Source: Roseinatronobacter sp. S2 (GTDB lineage: Bacteria; Pseudomonadota; Alphaproteobacteria; Rhodobacterales; Rhodobacteraceae). Taken from it: a stretch of DNA of 64,000 nt. Below the pieces are notes generated by a model, which made no database searches, had not been told where the DNA came from, and saw nothing but the letters and a program-made list of their open reading frames with translations. The position numbers were made by a program, and so were the translations under genes. Location of the stretch: assembly GCF_029581395.1 (NCBI RefSeq), contig NZ_CP121117.1, positions 103,138-167,137 on the forward strand, read 5' to 3'. Shown piece by piece: positions 1 to 10,300 of the stretch. Position 1 is the stretch's first letter; every line of letters begins with the position of its first letter.

Positions 1-621
1 GAACGACCAGGGAGACAGATTACCCTGCGAGTCCCGATAGGCGATACAGCGATGCGCCGTGAGGTCGGCTGGCTCCATAGGTGCCTTATGGTCGCTCAAA
101 TAGCTGGGAGCGGCCACCACCGCGACGCGAAGCGCAGGCCCCACTGCCAGCGCGATCATGTCCTTTTCCAATCGCTCTCCGAGCCGGATTCCCGCATCAT
201 AGCGGCCCGCCACAACATCAGTCATACCGTCCTCCACGCACACCTCCACCTCGATGCCGGGGTGGCGGCGCATGAAAGACGGGAGCATCGGCCACAGCAC
301 TGTGTCGGCAGCATGCTTGCCAGTCGTGATCCGAACGGTACCAACCGCCGCGCCGCGTGCCTGCGACAGTGCCTCGATCTCGTCGGTCAACCCGGCCAGA
401 GCCGGCGACAGGGTTGCGAGCAGGCGATCGCCGGCCTCGGTCGGGGCGACGCTGCGGGTCGTGCGGGAGAGTAGGCGAAAACCGAGCTGATCCTCGAGCC
501 GCTTCATGGTCTGGCTCAACGCCGATTGCGTGACGCCGAGCCGTTTCGCGGCACGTGTGAAGCTTTGGTCGGAAGCGATCGCAGCGAAGATGGCGAGATC
601 GCCAAGCTGATCGGGGCGCAT
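1..621 (-). CDS. LysR-family transcriptional regulator (partial, runs off left edge)
   Basis: The minus strand is open from an ATG at 621 to the window edge, giving 207 residues with no stop. The N-terminus reads MRPDQLGDLAIFAAIA, then SFTRAAKRLGVTQSALSQTM and LEDQLGFRLLSRTTRSV. This is the LysR winged helix-turn-helix (about residues 1-62). From about residue 92 it enters the type-2 periplasmic-binding-protein-like effector domain (VGTVRITTGKHAADTVLWP). Full-length LysR proteins are about 300 residues, so roughly a third is missing beyond the edge. It is divergent from a short-chain dehydrogenase at 724, the classic LysR arrangement, so it probably controls that gene. The ligand is unknown. 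Confidence 0.9.
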   Translation of the reverse strand, partial: MRPDQLGDLAIFAAIASDQSFTRAAKRLGVTQSALSQTMKRLEDQLGFRLLSRTTRSVAPTEAGDRLLATLSPALAGLTDEIEALSQARGAAVGTVRITTGKHAADTVLWPMLPSFMRRHPGIEVEVCVEDGMTDVVAGRYDAGIRLGERLEKDMIALAVGPALRVAVVAAPSYLSDHKAPMEPADLTAHRCIAYRDSQGNLSPWSF

Positions 622-633
622 TGATGATCCCTG

Positions 634-657
634 CTACTGGGGCATATTACTAAGTAG
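634..657. promoter_or_regulatory. Short inverted repeat in the LysR/SDR divergent promoter region
   Basis: The 102-bp gap between the divergent starts holds CTACT (634-638) and AGTAG (653-657) as inverted arms around an AT-rich centre (GGGGCATATTACTA). LysR proteins usually bind an imperfect dyad in exactly such a gap. The arms are short, so this is only a candidate operator. Confidence 0.3.
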
Positions 658-723
658 GCGATTGTCCTCGTTCATTAGCAAATCTAACTAGTAAAGAATA
701 GAAGCAGCAGCGAGGAACAGACG

Positions 724-1539
724 ATGAGCAAGGTTTGGATGGTGACCGGTGCAAGCCGCGGACTTGGACACGAAATCGCGCGCGCGGCGCTCAATGAGGG
801 CGCAACGGTCGTGGCAACGGCTCGATCCGCTGATGCGGTGCGTGATGCCTTCGCGGACGAACACTACCGCCTGCACGCGCTCACGCTCGATATCACCGAC
901 GCTGAGGCCGCAAAATCGGTCGCTGCGGAGACCATTGAGCGGTTCGGCACAATCGATGTACTGGTCAACAACGCGGGCTACGCCGAGCTCGGCTTTTTCG
1001 AGACTTTTACCGATGAAGCGGTGCGGCGTCAGTTCGAGGTTAACCTGTTCGGCACGATGAATGTGGCGCGCGCAGTCGCCCCACACATGCGCCAGCTTCG
1101 CTCGGGACTCATTATCACCATCTCGTCGGTCAGCGGGCTGGTCTCCAACGGCGGAGGAGCGGTCTATTCGGCGTCGAAGTTCGCGGTCGAGGGATGGATG
1201 GAGGGCTTTGCGCAGGAGCTGGCACCGTTGGGCGTCCGCTCGCTCCTGGTCGAGCCGGGGATGCTGCGCACGGATTTCATGGACGGCAAGTCGGCGAGCT
1301 TCGGCAGCATCAACATCCCTGATTATGCTGAGGCGATCGCGCAGTATCGCGCGTTCGTGGACGAGGCCAACGGCAACCAGCCCGGCGATCCGAAGCTGCT
1401 CGCCGCGCGGATCGTGGCGCTTGCTGAGCAGGGCGAGGTGCCATCGCGACTCGTGTTCGGCGACGACGCCCGGCAATGGGCGGGAGCAAAAGTCGATCAA
1501 TTGCGACAGGAGATTGCCCAGACCGTCGATTGGGGCTGA
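724..1539 (+). CDS. Short-chain dehydrogenase/reductase (SDR)
   Basis: A 271-residue classical SDR. The cofactor motif TGASRGLG is at residues 8-15, the structural NNAG at 82-85, and the catalytic Ser (134/135) precedes the YxxxK motif YSASK (Y148, K152). The family catalyses NAD(P)-dependent oxidation or reduction of hydroxyl/carbonyl groups in the cytoplasm; the substrate cannot be read from the sequence. The loop from residue about 180 (VEPGMLRTDFMDGKSA) is the usual substrate-lid region. It lies divergently from the LysR gene at 621 and is probably its target. Start: ATG at 724 after a purine-rich stretch (GCGAGGAACAG). Length and motif spacing are normal. Confidence 0.93.
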   Translation: MSKVWMVTGASRGLGHEIARAALNEGATVVATARSADAVRDAFADEHYRLHALTLDITDAEAAKSVAAETIERFGTIDVLVNNAGYAELGFFETFTDEAVRRQFEVNLFGTMNVARAVAPHMRQLRSGLIITISSVSGLVSNGGGAVYSASKFAVEGWMEGFAQELAPLGVRSLLVEPGMLRTDFMDGKSASFGSINIPDYAEAIAQYRAFVDEANGNQPGDPKLLAARIVALAEQGEVPSRLVFGDDARQWAGAKVDQLRQEIAQTVDWG

Positions 1540-1801
1540 ACCGGCTTCGAGGGAGAATCCAGAGGCATCCGAACGACCGAAACGGGGTGGTTTTCAGACA
1601 GGCAGCTTTTGGCGAACAAACAGAACAAGCAGCCGTTCGCGCTGGTTATTGTTATGCCGACGGCCGGGGTATCAACGCGGCGTAACGGGAGGCCGAGAGC
1701 CCAGCTGTCTCGGCATAATCTTATCAGGGCTTGTCGTCAGCTCAGTTAGCATAGATGTTTGGTATCAGACTTTGGGAACGGTTTCAGATTGAGCTGTCGC
1801 G

Positions 1802-2752
1802 ATGGGGGAAGCAGAAAGCGTATCGGGACTCAGCGATTTTTTGCTGGAACTTTACCATGATGCCTCTGAATGCACGCCCGATGAACTCCGTCTCCGCGTG
1901 CTGAAAAACCTGCAAAGCTTCATTCCCTTTGATTTCGGGGTGTGGGGCGGGGGCCAGGCCGATGGGCGAATGGTCACAGACCTGACCGTTCTCAACCAAA
2001 GCGCGGCGATATTGGGCGAATGGGATTCTGTCGCCCAGGATGATGCTTTCTGCGACCTGACACTCAATCGTCTCGGCGCGACCGCCCGCTTCGATGACGT
2101 TCCGGACTATCGCGCAAGTCTGGCCTACAACGAGCATTGGCGGCGCTTCGACGCTTCGCACATGATGGCGACAATCGTCGGTGAGAAAACCGATGGCTAT
2201 GTCAGCTTCGTGGGACTTTGTGCGGACGACAGACCGATGACCTTCTCCGACACCGAGCGCATGTTCAAGCAGATGCTTATGCCGCACCTGTCCCAGGCGC
2301 TGCGTATGAACCGCGAACTGTGGATCGGCCGAGCGGCCATGGAACACGAGGCGATTGCGCTGGTGGACCAGGAAGGCTGGGTGCTGTGCACTCAGGGGCC
2401 GTTTGACGATTTCACCAGGCACGAGTGGTCTGGGCGCATCGCCCGGCTCCCTGTTGACGTGATGCATGCACTCAAACAGCGCAAACGGTGGCGCGGGGAA
2501 CTGCTCGATGCGCGCATGTCCCGGTTTGGCAGCAATTACTTCGTTCATCTGTCAATCCATCCGGCCCTATCGGGCTTGTCTCCACGCGAACGCGAGGTCG
2601 CCGGATTGTTCGCATCCGGCATGACCAGCAAGCAGGTGGCACGAGCCCTGGGCACGTCACCATCCACCGTGCGTAATCAGGTCATGCGCATCTACGAGAA
2701 GCTCGGCATCTCCAGTAAAGCGGAACTCGCGACACTTGCCGGCGGCAAATAA
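1802..2752 (+). CDS. LuxR-family regulator with unknown N-terminal sensor region
   Basis: A 316-residue protein ending in a LuxR-type helix-turn-helix (about residues 255-312: LSPREREVAGLFASGMTSKQ, then STVRNQVMRIYEKLGISSKAE). The first 240 residues lack a receiver-type phospho-acceptor motif and do not clearly match an autoinducer-binding domain, so the signal is unknown. It would act as a DNA-binding activator or repressor. The gene stands alone: 262 bp from the SDR gene and 108 bp before the membrane-protein gene at 2861 on the same strand. The position makes it a candidate regulator of the exported-protein block at 2861-11099, but nothing in the sequence proves that. Confidence 0.82.
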   Translation: MGEAESVSGLSDFLLELYHDASECTPDELRLRVLKNLQSFIPFDFGVWGGGQADGRMVTDLTVLNQSAAILGEWDSVAQDDAFCDLTLNRLGATARFDDVPDYRASLAYNEHWRRFDASHMMATIVGEKTDGYVSFVGLCADDRPMTFSDTERMFKQMLMPHLSQALRMNRELWIGRAAMEHEAIALVDQEGWVLCTQGPFDDFTRHEWSGRIARLPVDVMHALKQRKRWRGELLDARMSRFGSNYFVHLSIHPALSGLSPREREVAGLFASGMTSKQVARALGTSPSTVRNQVMRIYEKLGISSKAELATLAGGK

Positions 2753-2860
2753 CCGCCGTTCTGCGCCGTCAATAGAGCAAATGCTCTATTCTCAAGCGTA
2801 GATCGACTCGGGATACCTTCGGAAGCTCGCCAGATGAGAGCGAGCGTAATCGGAGGATGC

Positions 2861-3835
2861 ATGTGGGATTTTAGTGTTGGCAGGGCGATGGGTCTGATGA
2901 TGCAGACCCTGCCTTTCGTCGTGCTTAGGATGGCGGTCTATTTCGGGATCACGCTGGCCTATATCCTTGTGACCGGTGCGGGCGCGGGAATAGGCTTCGG
3001 CGTTGGTGCCCTGGGTGATGTCGGCTTTCAGGCGGGTTCGACCTTCTGGGGCGGCCTGATCGGTTTCGGTATAGTCGGAGCCGTCATGTACTGGGCGCGC
3101 GAATATATCCTTTACATCGTCAAGGCCAGCCACATCGCGGTGCTTGTCGAACTGATCGACGGCAAACCAATGCCCGAGGGCCGCTCTCAGTTCGAGCATG
3201 GCAGAGTCGTTGTCACGGAGCGGTTCGCCCAGGCCAGCGTGCTGTTTGCCGTCGACCAGCTTATCAAGGGCGTGTTGCGGGCGATCACAGGGCTGTTCCG
3301 GGGTATCCTGACCATTTTGCCGATACCGGGTGCTCGTCAGTTGACGGGCATCCTGCATGCCTTCCTGCAAGTGGCCGTCGGGTTCATCGACGAGGTGATC
3401 CTTGCCTACGCGATCCGGACGGGCTCGACCAATCCGTGGGGTTCAGCCAAGGACGCGCTGGTGCTCTATGGGCAGAACTACAAGGTCATGCTCAAAAATG
3501 CCGCCTGGCTGGCCATCATCGTCTATCTCTTAAGCTTTGTGGTGTTCCTCGTGATGCTCGCGCCCGCGGGGCTGGTCGTCTACCTGATGCCGGGTGCGTG
3601 GGCGGCGGGCGGGTTCGTGTTCGCGCTTCTGTTCGCCTGGGCGGTCAAGGCCGCGGTTCTGGAGCCCTTCGCCATCACCTGCCTCATGCAGGTCTATTTC
3701 AAAACGATCGAGGGCCAGCGACCTGATCCCGAATGGGATGCACGGCTCGAACAAATGTCGGGCAAATTCCGCCAGCTCAAGGAGCGCGCCATCGGTGGGC
3801 AGCCCAGCCCCGATGCGAACGCCGAACCTGCATGA
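2861..3835 (+). CDS. Multi-pass inner-membrane protein of unknown function
   Basis: A 324-residue protein starting at ATG 2861 (MWDFSVGRAMGLMM), preceded by CGGAGG at 2851-2856. An earlier in-frame ATG at 2834 lacks a ribosome site. Hydrophobic segments lie near residues 15-45 (PFVVLRMAVYFGITLAYILV), 62-85, 160-185, 225-250 (WLAIIVYLLSFVVFLVMLAP) and 255-285, so at least five membrane spans are likely. The C-terminal about 40 residues are charged and cytoplasmic-looking (LEQMSGKFRQLKERA). I do not recognise the family. It is the first gene of a same-strand run with the VWA, SH3b, unknown and metzincin genes, 26 bp before the VWA gene, so it may help export or anchor those proteins. Confidence 0.75.
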   Translation: MWDFSVGRAMGLMMQTLPFVVLRMAVYFGITLAYILVTGAGAGIGFGVGALGDVGFQAGSTFWGGLIGFGIVGAVMYWAREYILYIVKASHIAVLVELIDGKPMPEGRSQFEHGRVVVTERFAQASVLFAVDQLIKGVLRAITGLFRGILTILPIPGARQLTGILHAFLQVAVGFIDEVILAYAIRTGSTNPWGSAKDALVLYGQNYKVMLKNAAWLAIIVYLLSFVVFLVMLAPAGLVVYLMPGAWAAGGFVFALLFAWAVKAAVLEPFAITCLMQVYFKTIEGQRPDPEWDARLEQMSGKFRQLKERAIGGQPSPDANAEPA

Positions 3836-3861
3836 CAGGACAATACGAGGAAATTTGAATC

Positions 3862-5892
3862 ATGAGATTTTTTGCCGCCTTGTCGCTGGCGCTCGCCACT
3901 GCCTTCATACCGTCCATCGCGACGGCATCCGAGGATGTGATGGTCGTTTATGACGGCTCGGGATCGATGTGGGGGCAGATCGATGGCGTCTCCAAGGTCG
4001 AGATCGCGCGCGAAGTCATGGGAGACCTCATCGTCACATGGCCCGAAGGCGCCAATGTGGGGCTCATGGCCTATGGGCACCGGCGCGAGGGTGACTGTTC
4101 CGACATCGAAACCCTGATTGCACCGGCCCCGCTGGACCGGCCCGCCTTCATATCGGCTGTCAACGGGATCACGCCGCGCGGGCGCACGCCGCTCACCGAA
4201 TCCGTTCGGCAGGCGGCCGAAGTGCTTTCGTACCGCGACACGCAGGCAACGGTGATCCTGATTTCCGACGGACTGGAAACCTGCCAGGCCGATCCATGCG
4301 CGTTGTCGGCGGAACTGGCGCAGCAGGGCGTCAATTTTACCGCCCATGTGGTCGGCTTTGATCTGACAGAAGAAGAACACGCTGGCCTTGCCTGCATTGC
4401 GGAAAATACGGGCGGGGTGTTTGTGCCCGCGCAAAATGCCGATGAGCTGCGCGACGCGCTCGCTCAGGTGCAAAGCATCGTGGACCTTCAGCCACTCTCA
4501 CCACCCGAACCCGTGGCGGAGCCGGAACCCGAACCGGAGCACCAGGTCGATGCCGAGATCGAAGTGGAAGCGCCTGCAACGGTGGTCACCGGTGCCCGCT
4601 TTGCCGTCTCCTGGTCTTCCGCGATCGATCCGCAGGATTATGTCACCATCGTTCCCATCGGGGCGGATGAGAACACCCGTGGCGATTATCAGCGGGTGCG
4701 CGGCGACACAGAGGGTAGCCTGACTGCGCCCGCCGAGCCGGGGCTGTACGAGGTGCGGTATGTGCTGAACGACGGCCGGCGCGTGCTCGGCACTGCCCCG
4801 GTGGAAGTTGTCGAGGCCGAAGTCACCGTGTCTGCACCCGATGAAGTCACGACGGGTGCCAACTTTATCGTCTCCTGGTCATCCTCGATCCATCCGCAGG
4901 ACTACGTCACCATCGTTCCGGCTGGCGCCGATGAAGGGAGCTACACCAATTACCAGCGCGTGCGCGAGACCACCGAAAACAGACTGGTCGCACCAGCCGA
5001 ACCCGGTCTCTACGAAGTGCGCTATGTGCTGAATGAGGGATCGAGGACGCTGGCCTCGACGCCGGTGGAGGTGGTCGAGACCGAGATGTCCATTTCTGCA
5101 CCCGATGAGGTCACGACCGGAGCGAGCTTCACCGTTTCCTGGTCATCCTCGGTCCACCCGCAGGACTACGTCACCATCGTTCCTGCCGGCGCCGATGAAG
5201 GGAGCTACACCAATTACCAGCGCGTGCGCGAGACCACCGAAAACAGACTGGTCGCACCAGCCGAACCCGGTCTCTACGAAGTGCGCTATGTGCTGAATGA
5301 GGGGTCGAGGACGCTGGCCTCGACGCCGGTGGAAGTCGTCGCGGCGGAGGTAATCCTGAACGGCCCGGACATGGTTCGTGCACAAGCACCGCTGCGCATC
5401 AGCTGGTCTATGGCCATTCACCCTCAGGACTATATCACCATCGTCCCGGCTGGCGCCGATGAGGGCACCTATCAGGACTATATCCGCGTCAGGGACAATC
5501 TTGAGGGTGACCTCGACGCGCCTGCCGAGCCCGGCCTTTACGAGATCAGATATGTTCTGCAGGAAGGCGCGCGCACGGTTTCCAGCCGTGTGCTGGAAGT
5601 TGTCGGCGCTGACGCTCCGCTTGATGACGGTGTCGGTCTGGTCGTTCCAGGCCAGGCCAGCCCCGGCGAGATAATCACCGTTTCCTGGTCCGGTGGCGCC
5701 GGCAGCGCCGACCAGCGCCTGGCGCTTGCCCGGGCCGATCAGGCCGATTTCAGCTGGATCGAAGCTCATCGTATCGCTGAGGAAACGACACTCGAATTGA
5801 CCATGCCAAATGAGCCGGGCCGCTATGAGGTCCGGTATCTCGATATCAGCGGGCAGGCTGTTCTTGGCCGCGCCATCGTGGAGGTGGAATAA
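3862..5892 (+). CDS. Exported VWA-domain protein with tandem Ig-like repeats
   Basis: A 676-residue protein with a signal peptide (MRFFAALSLALATAFIPSIA, cleaved near TASE). A von Willebrand factor A domain follows (about residues 24-205) with a MIDAS DxSxS motif in VVYDGSGSMWG and later ISDGLETC. Next come an acidic proline-rich linker (PEPVAEPEPEPEHQ) and four about 88-residue repeats, each with a variant of the core VSWSSxIxPQDYVTIVP and APAEPGLYEVRYVL, plus a shorter degenerate fifth unit at the C-terminus. The repeats look like beta-sandwich (Ig-like) modules. VWA domains bind proteins through a metal ion, so an adhesive or scaffold role in the periplasm or outside is likely. The SH3b gene follows after 2 bp, indicating one operon. 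Confidence 0.85.
   Translation: MRFFAALSLALATAFIPSIATASEDVMVVYDGSGSMWGQIDGVSKVEIAREVMGDLIVTWPEGANVGLMAYGHRREGDCSDIETLIAPAPLDRPAFISAVNGITPRGRTPLTESVRQAAEVLSYRDTQATVILISDGLETCQADPCALSAELAQQGVNFTAHVVGFDLTEEEHAGLACIAENTGGVFVPAQNADELRDALAQVQSIVDLQPLSPPEPVAEPEPEPEHQVDAEIEVEAPATVVTGARFAVSWSSAIDPQDYVTIVPIGADENTRGDYQRVRGDTEGSLTAPAEPGLYEVRYVLNDGRRVLGTAPVEVVEAEVTVSAPDEVTTGANFIVSWSSSIHPQDYVTIVPAGADEGSYTNYQRVRETTENRLVAPAEPGLYEVRYVLNEGSRTLASTPVEVVETEMSISAPDEVTTGASFTVSWSSSVHPQDYVTIVPAGADEGSYTNYQRVRETTENRLVAPAEPGLYEVRYVLNEGSRTLASTPVEVVAAEVILNGPDMVRAQAPLRISWSMAIHPQDYITIVPAGADEGTYQDYIRVRDNLEGDLDAPAEPGLYEIRYVLQEGARTVSSRVLEVVGADAPLDDGVGLVVPGQASPGEIITVSWSGGAGSADQRLALARADQADFSWIEAHRIAEETTLELTMPNEPGRYEVRYLDISGQAVLGRAIVEVE
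4831..5358 (+). repeat. Two near-identical 264-bp tandem units inside the VWA gene
   Basis: Units 4831-5094 and 5095-5358 are offset by exactly 264 bp (88 codons). The stretch from GGGAGCTACACCAATTACC (4935 and 5199) to the unit end is almost base-for-base identical. The flanking units (about 4567-4830 and 5359-5610) are clearly related but more diverged, so the middle pair is a recent duplication or gene conversion. Confidence 0.9.
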
Positions 5893-5894
5893 CG

Positions 5895-6749
5895 ATGTGT
5901 GGGACCAGACAATCTCGCCGATTTGCTATGGCGGCCATTGCCTTGGCGCTTCCTTTTTTCACGTCCGTTGCCCACGCCGAGATCGACGGGTCCGGCCCCG
6001 ATGCGTGGCGGGTAATGGGTGTCGCGCCGAACGATGTGCTCAATGTCCGCATGGGGCCGGGCACCAACTATCCGGTGATCGAGACCTTTGCGCATAACGA
6101 ACGCAATCTTCAGCAGATCACCTGCGTTCCGTTTTACACGATGGCGCATTTTTCGACGATGGCCGAAGCTGAACTCGATGCCCTGCCGCCGCGCTGGTGC
6201 CTGATGCGCACCGCCGATCTGACCAAGGCCGGCTGGGTGGCGCAACGCTATCTGATTGCCGACTTCGATGAGGAAATCCTGTTCGGCGATGGCGGAGCAT
6301 ATGACGAGCTGGAAGAAGTGGTGGATGTCGAAAAGATCCTTCCCGCCCCCACGACCGGTCCTCACGCGTGGTCAGGCGACGAACTGATCGAACACGCGCG
6401 TGGGCTCGTTGCGGCGCTTTATGCCTATGATGACCCTGCTCGCGGGGTGAGCCACCGCGATCCGGCAGCGCCCGATGTGTTTTTCTCCACCGAGTTCAGG
6501 GATGCGCTGCGATCCCGCCCGCCCGGCGCGGACCTGCTCATTGGCGCGCAGGATTTCCAGGGCAGCGTTTCCGAGCCGATGCCGGACCCCGATCAGCCCA
6601 TGTTCCGGGGCATGATCACGATCAATGTCCAGGTCGCGAATTTCGGCCAGAGGCACACAGCCGTTTTCCGCCTGCGCGGCGACACCACTCGCCCTGACGC
6701 CCCGCTGCGCATTTTCCGCATCGAATACGACGGCTGGTCGTTCCCGTAA
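5895..6749 (+). CDS. Exported SH3b-domain protein
   Basis: A 284-residue protein with a signal peptide (RRFAMAAIALALPFFTSVAHA, cleaved near AHA-EI). A bacterial SH3 (SH3b) fold follows at about residues 40-125: VLNVRMGPGTNYPVIETF is the typical RxGPGxxYxVI signature, and GWVAQRYL closes the domain. It contains cysteines around the SH3b core (ITCVPF, RWCLM) that could form a disulfide. SH3b domains usually bind peptidoglycan or peptides. The C-terminal about 150 residues match nothing I know. The start follows the VWA stop by 2 bp, so the two are translationally linked and probably act together in the periplasm. Confidence 0.82.
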   Translation: MCGTRQSRRFAMAAIALALPFFTSVAHAEIDGSGPDAWRVMGVAPNDVLNVRMGPGTNYPVIETFAHNERNLQQITCVPFYTMAHFSTMAEAELDALPPRWCLMRTADLTKAGWVAQRYLIADFDEEILFGDGGAYDELEEVVDVEKILPAPTTGPHAWSGDELIEHARGLVAALYAYDDPARGVSHRDPAAPDVFFSTEFRDALRSRPPGADLLIGAQDFQGSVSEPMPDPDQPMFRGMITINVQVANFGQRHTAVFRLRGDTTRPDAPLRIFRIEYDGWSFP

Positions 6750-6771
6750 GCGCATGAAAAGGACTTATGAA

Positions 6772-7317
6772 ATGAAAATTCACCAAGCGCCTATCCTGGC
6801 AGCGTTCGGACTCACCCTGTGCATGGCGCAACCTGCACTGGCTCAGATCGCACGAACGCCGGTTGGCGCGGTCAACGCCACCATCGATGGTACGCCCTAT
6901 TCGGGCGAAACGCTCGATGTGCCGTCCGAGGGGACATCGACGGCCGAGGTCCGGGCCTTTGGCCCGGTGACCTCGATCTCCATTCAGGCTCACGACCCTG
7001 AAGCCGAAAGCATCATGCGCAACGTTCTGTCTGTCGAGGTCTCGCTGATGGGAAATGACGCGTCGGCCTCCATCATGGATGTATCCGTTTCCTGGTGGCC
7101 GGACGGCATGAGCGAGCCCTTCTATCTCAGTGAGGATAGCGGGACGGCCCCCGATATCGTTTTTGATGCGCTATCGCTGGAAGACGGGCGCGCAGCCGCT
7201 CAAGGCAGCTTCTCGGCTGTTGTCTGCCGCAGGGATGGAATGTTTGCGGAGGCCGACACGAGCGACTGCCGGCAGGTCGAGGGCACATTCGATACCGCAT
7301 TGCGCAAGGCAGATTGA
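6772..7317 (+). CDS. Exported protein of unknown function
   Basis: A 181-residue protein beginning MKIHQAPILAAFGLTLCMAQ, a typical signal peptide cleaved near ALA-QI. ATG 6772 is chosen because AAGGA (6758-6762) sits nine bases upstream; an in-frame ATG at 6754 is the alternative. The mature part (about 155 residues) is acidic and likely all-beta (TSISIQAHDPEAES, SVEVSLMG, DVSVSWWPDGM). Two cysteines near the end (VVCRRDG, DCRQVEGTFD) may pair. No family recognised. It lies 22 bp after the SH3b gene and 38 bp before the metzincin gene, so it belongs to the same secreted-protein operon. Confidence 0.7.
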   Translation: MKIHQAPILAAFGLTLCMAQPALAQIARTPVGAVNATIDGTPYSGETLDVPSEGTSTAEVRAFGPVTSISIQAHDPEAESIMRNVLSVEVSLMGNDASASIMDVSVSWWPDGMSEPFYLSEDSGTAPDIVFDALSLEDGRAAAQGSFSAVVCRRDGMFAEADTSDCRQVEGTFDTALRKAD

Positions 7318-7355
7318 GGCGGGGAATTTTAGGGCGCTCTGGAAGAGGGTGAAGT

Positions 7356-10300
7356 ATGGTGGGCAATCGGACGGCGATGCTGTGGTTGAAGCGGTGCGCG
7401 CTCATTTGGGCGCTCGTCCTGCCAGCCCTCGCAATCTCACAGGCCGCGGCGCAGACCGTCGACCCAAACGCGCCCTATGAGGACGCCTATGACGCGCTGA
7501 CCCGCGGCCAGCTTGTGGGAACATGGCAGGGCGCCATCAGCGGAAGCTCGATCTCGCAGGCCGACGGGCAGATGGCCGGCCAAGCGGTGTTTGTGCGGCG
7601 CGGCTATGAGGGCCGCAACGATTTCGGCATTGTGCTGCATGACCATCGTCATCGTGACGGGGTGGACTACTCCGAGATCAGTATTGGCAATATCCCCTGC
7701 GGCCCGGACGGCGGGGTTGTTCGAGCCGTCCACGGTCTTGAGATGCAGAACGCGCCAGCCGGAGCCTTTGCGTCGGTTCTGTTCGACAACCGTCTAGCCG
7801 ACACCGGCCGCGATGATTTTCTTGTCTCTCCCGTCTACGGTCCGGAACTGGACAATCCGGCAAATCTTCAGACGCGCTGGAGCGATGACGGCTTTACCCT
7901 GAGGCTGTCGGGCCCGTTCATATCGATCGTCGCACCCGTACGGAACGGCACGGTTGATTATGAACGCCAAGGTGAAGGGTGGATCGAGCAGCTTCACCTC
8001 GACGTGGAATTCATTCTAGAGCGCAGCCCGGAAACCGAGGCCGCATTTGACCGGATGATGTGCAAGGAGCCGGATGTCTTTCATGTGGTCGAAACCGAAC
8101 CCTTGAATGGGCGCGAGAACGTGATTCTCGAGGGGGCAGATTTCTTCGTCGAATTCAGCGATGCGGTTGCAGAGGGTAGTCTCGACTCCGACACGGTCAT
8201 CATGACGACGCGGGACCGGAACAACGGACTCATCTTTGTTGATCTCGAACTCGGTCTCGAAGACGAAAATGGCATTGACGATGACAAGTCGCTTCGGCTC
8301 GCACCGCGTGAGCCGCTGCGCTCGGGCACGGTCTATGAGATTACCGTTGTGGGGGGCAATGCGGGCGTGCGGGGAATTGAGCGGCAGGTTCTGGAACGGG
8401 ATACGACCTTCTTTGTATCAACGATAATCGACCCGGATGACTTGCGGTTTGGCATTTACCAGGTGTCCCGCAATGCGCCGCTCGTCCATGGCAAACCTGC
8501 TGCCGCGCGCATCCAGGTTGAATGGGAGGAACTCCTGGACATTCACCCCGATTGGCAGGTTTTCGCTTATCCGGTTCTCGCCGAGGTGCTAGACGACCGA
8601 GACAACACGGTCTTCCCTCAGATTCAGCAACGGGTCGAACGGCCCGACCAGTACACCGATGAAGACCGGCGGCTGGGAGAACACACAGTCGATCTGTTTG
8701 GCTGGACCCCGTCCCCGCAGAACGACCCGCGAAATTTCAGAGCTGAGATCACGCCGGCTGACCATTATCCCGAGGACGTGGAGATCACTCCCGCGATCGT
8801 CGAACAGACGCTGGACTATGCAGCCCAACCCATCGACCTCCTGACGTTTGACTACTACATCGCCGCGCATTCGGAGTGGAGGGACAACATCGACATCGAG
8901 CAATCGAGACAGGTCGTGCAGGCTGCGCAACAAGACGGCGCATTCGCGAATCAGATATTCCCAGTCGCAAGGGTCAGAGGCCGTTTCCAGGGGACCTACA
9001 ACCTGCAGGATACGATCTGCACGATCCTGGGAGTGGAATGGGTTGTCTGCGAAGACGGCTTCCGTTTCTGGGATAATCCAGCGAGCCAGGCGGCGGATTT
9101 TAACGAGTGGAACGCACTGGTTCGCCTGTTTCACGAGCACGTCGCGGCGCATTCGAACGCGGACATTCTTGTTTCCTACCACCCGCCAAGCCTTGGAGGC
9201 ACTGGCATCACCCAGGCACCGTTCGAGCAACCCGAGTCCCTGCGGCGCAGCGGTGATGAACCATACTGGTTTGGAAATCCCGATCCGGATCTCCTCGACA
9301 GCCTTCACGCCGACCGGACGGGCCAGAACACCATCATGATGAGCACGTGGATACCGACGAACCAGATGTTCCCCGGCATCCTGCTTTCTCCGCTGGTAGC
9401 CCATGAATTCGGTCACGTCTTCGGCCTGCCGCATACACCCTATGCTGAGAACAACGCGCACAGGCAGAAGATATGCCGCACGGGCTATCAGACCGTTGCG
9501 CCCGGGATCGACGGAATGCGCATTGCGCTCCACGGATTGACTGGATGGCAGAAATCGAGCGAGCACGGAAATGCGCAGACCCGCGCGCCGCTGCTGAACC
9601 TGATGTTCCCCTGCATCTACGAGCCGCACAGCGACTACTGGATCGATCCGAACCAGTATAACTGGCTAGTTGAGAACATGCCGGCCATGTTGCGCTATAC
9701 CCGCAACCAGCGAGCCGAGGCTCCGGTTTTCTCTCGTGTCCAATTCGCGCAGTTGTCCGATCCAGCGGCGGGCAACATCGTTCGGAGCGACGCCAACCCC
9801 GAATTGCCTGACGTCCGGTGGATCATGCTTTCAGGCCTGGTGGATAGAGCCGAGGCGACACTGATGCCGGCTATCGGCGTGCAGGGATCACGCGAGCCGC
9901 TTTCGGGCAATGGTCCCTACGAATTGCGCGTTGAAGGCGCCGCCGGTCAACTTCTAGCTCGCGCTTCGGTGGGGCCTCGTCCCTTCGAGACCGGTCCCTG
10001 GCCATTTGCCGTAACGGTTCCGATCTCAGGCGACCCAACGAGGATCGTTCTGCTCCGCGACACCGAAGTGCTGGCGGAACGCCGGGCCGATCCGGCGCTA
10101 GCGGTACCGGAAGTCTTTTCGCATGCCCCCGGCTCGACATATCGCGCGGGGGAAACCCTCGAATGGGGCAGTGCTTCGGCCGAGGGGCGGACCTACACCC
10201 TGCGCTTCACTACCGACGGAGAGGCTTGGACGACATTGGCCGTGCTGCTGGGCGAGCCGCGTTTCACACCCGATCCCGCCACCTTAGGACCAGGACTTAA

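Noticed and set aside
688..1500. Long open frame antisense to the SDR gene
   Set aside because: The sense frame has complete SDR motifs. The antisense product is Arg/His-rich with no domain, a normal effect of high GC content.
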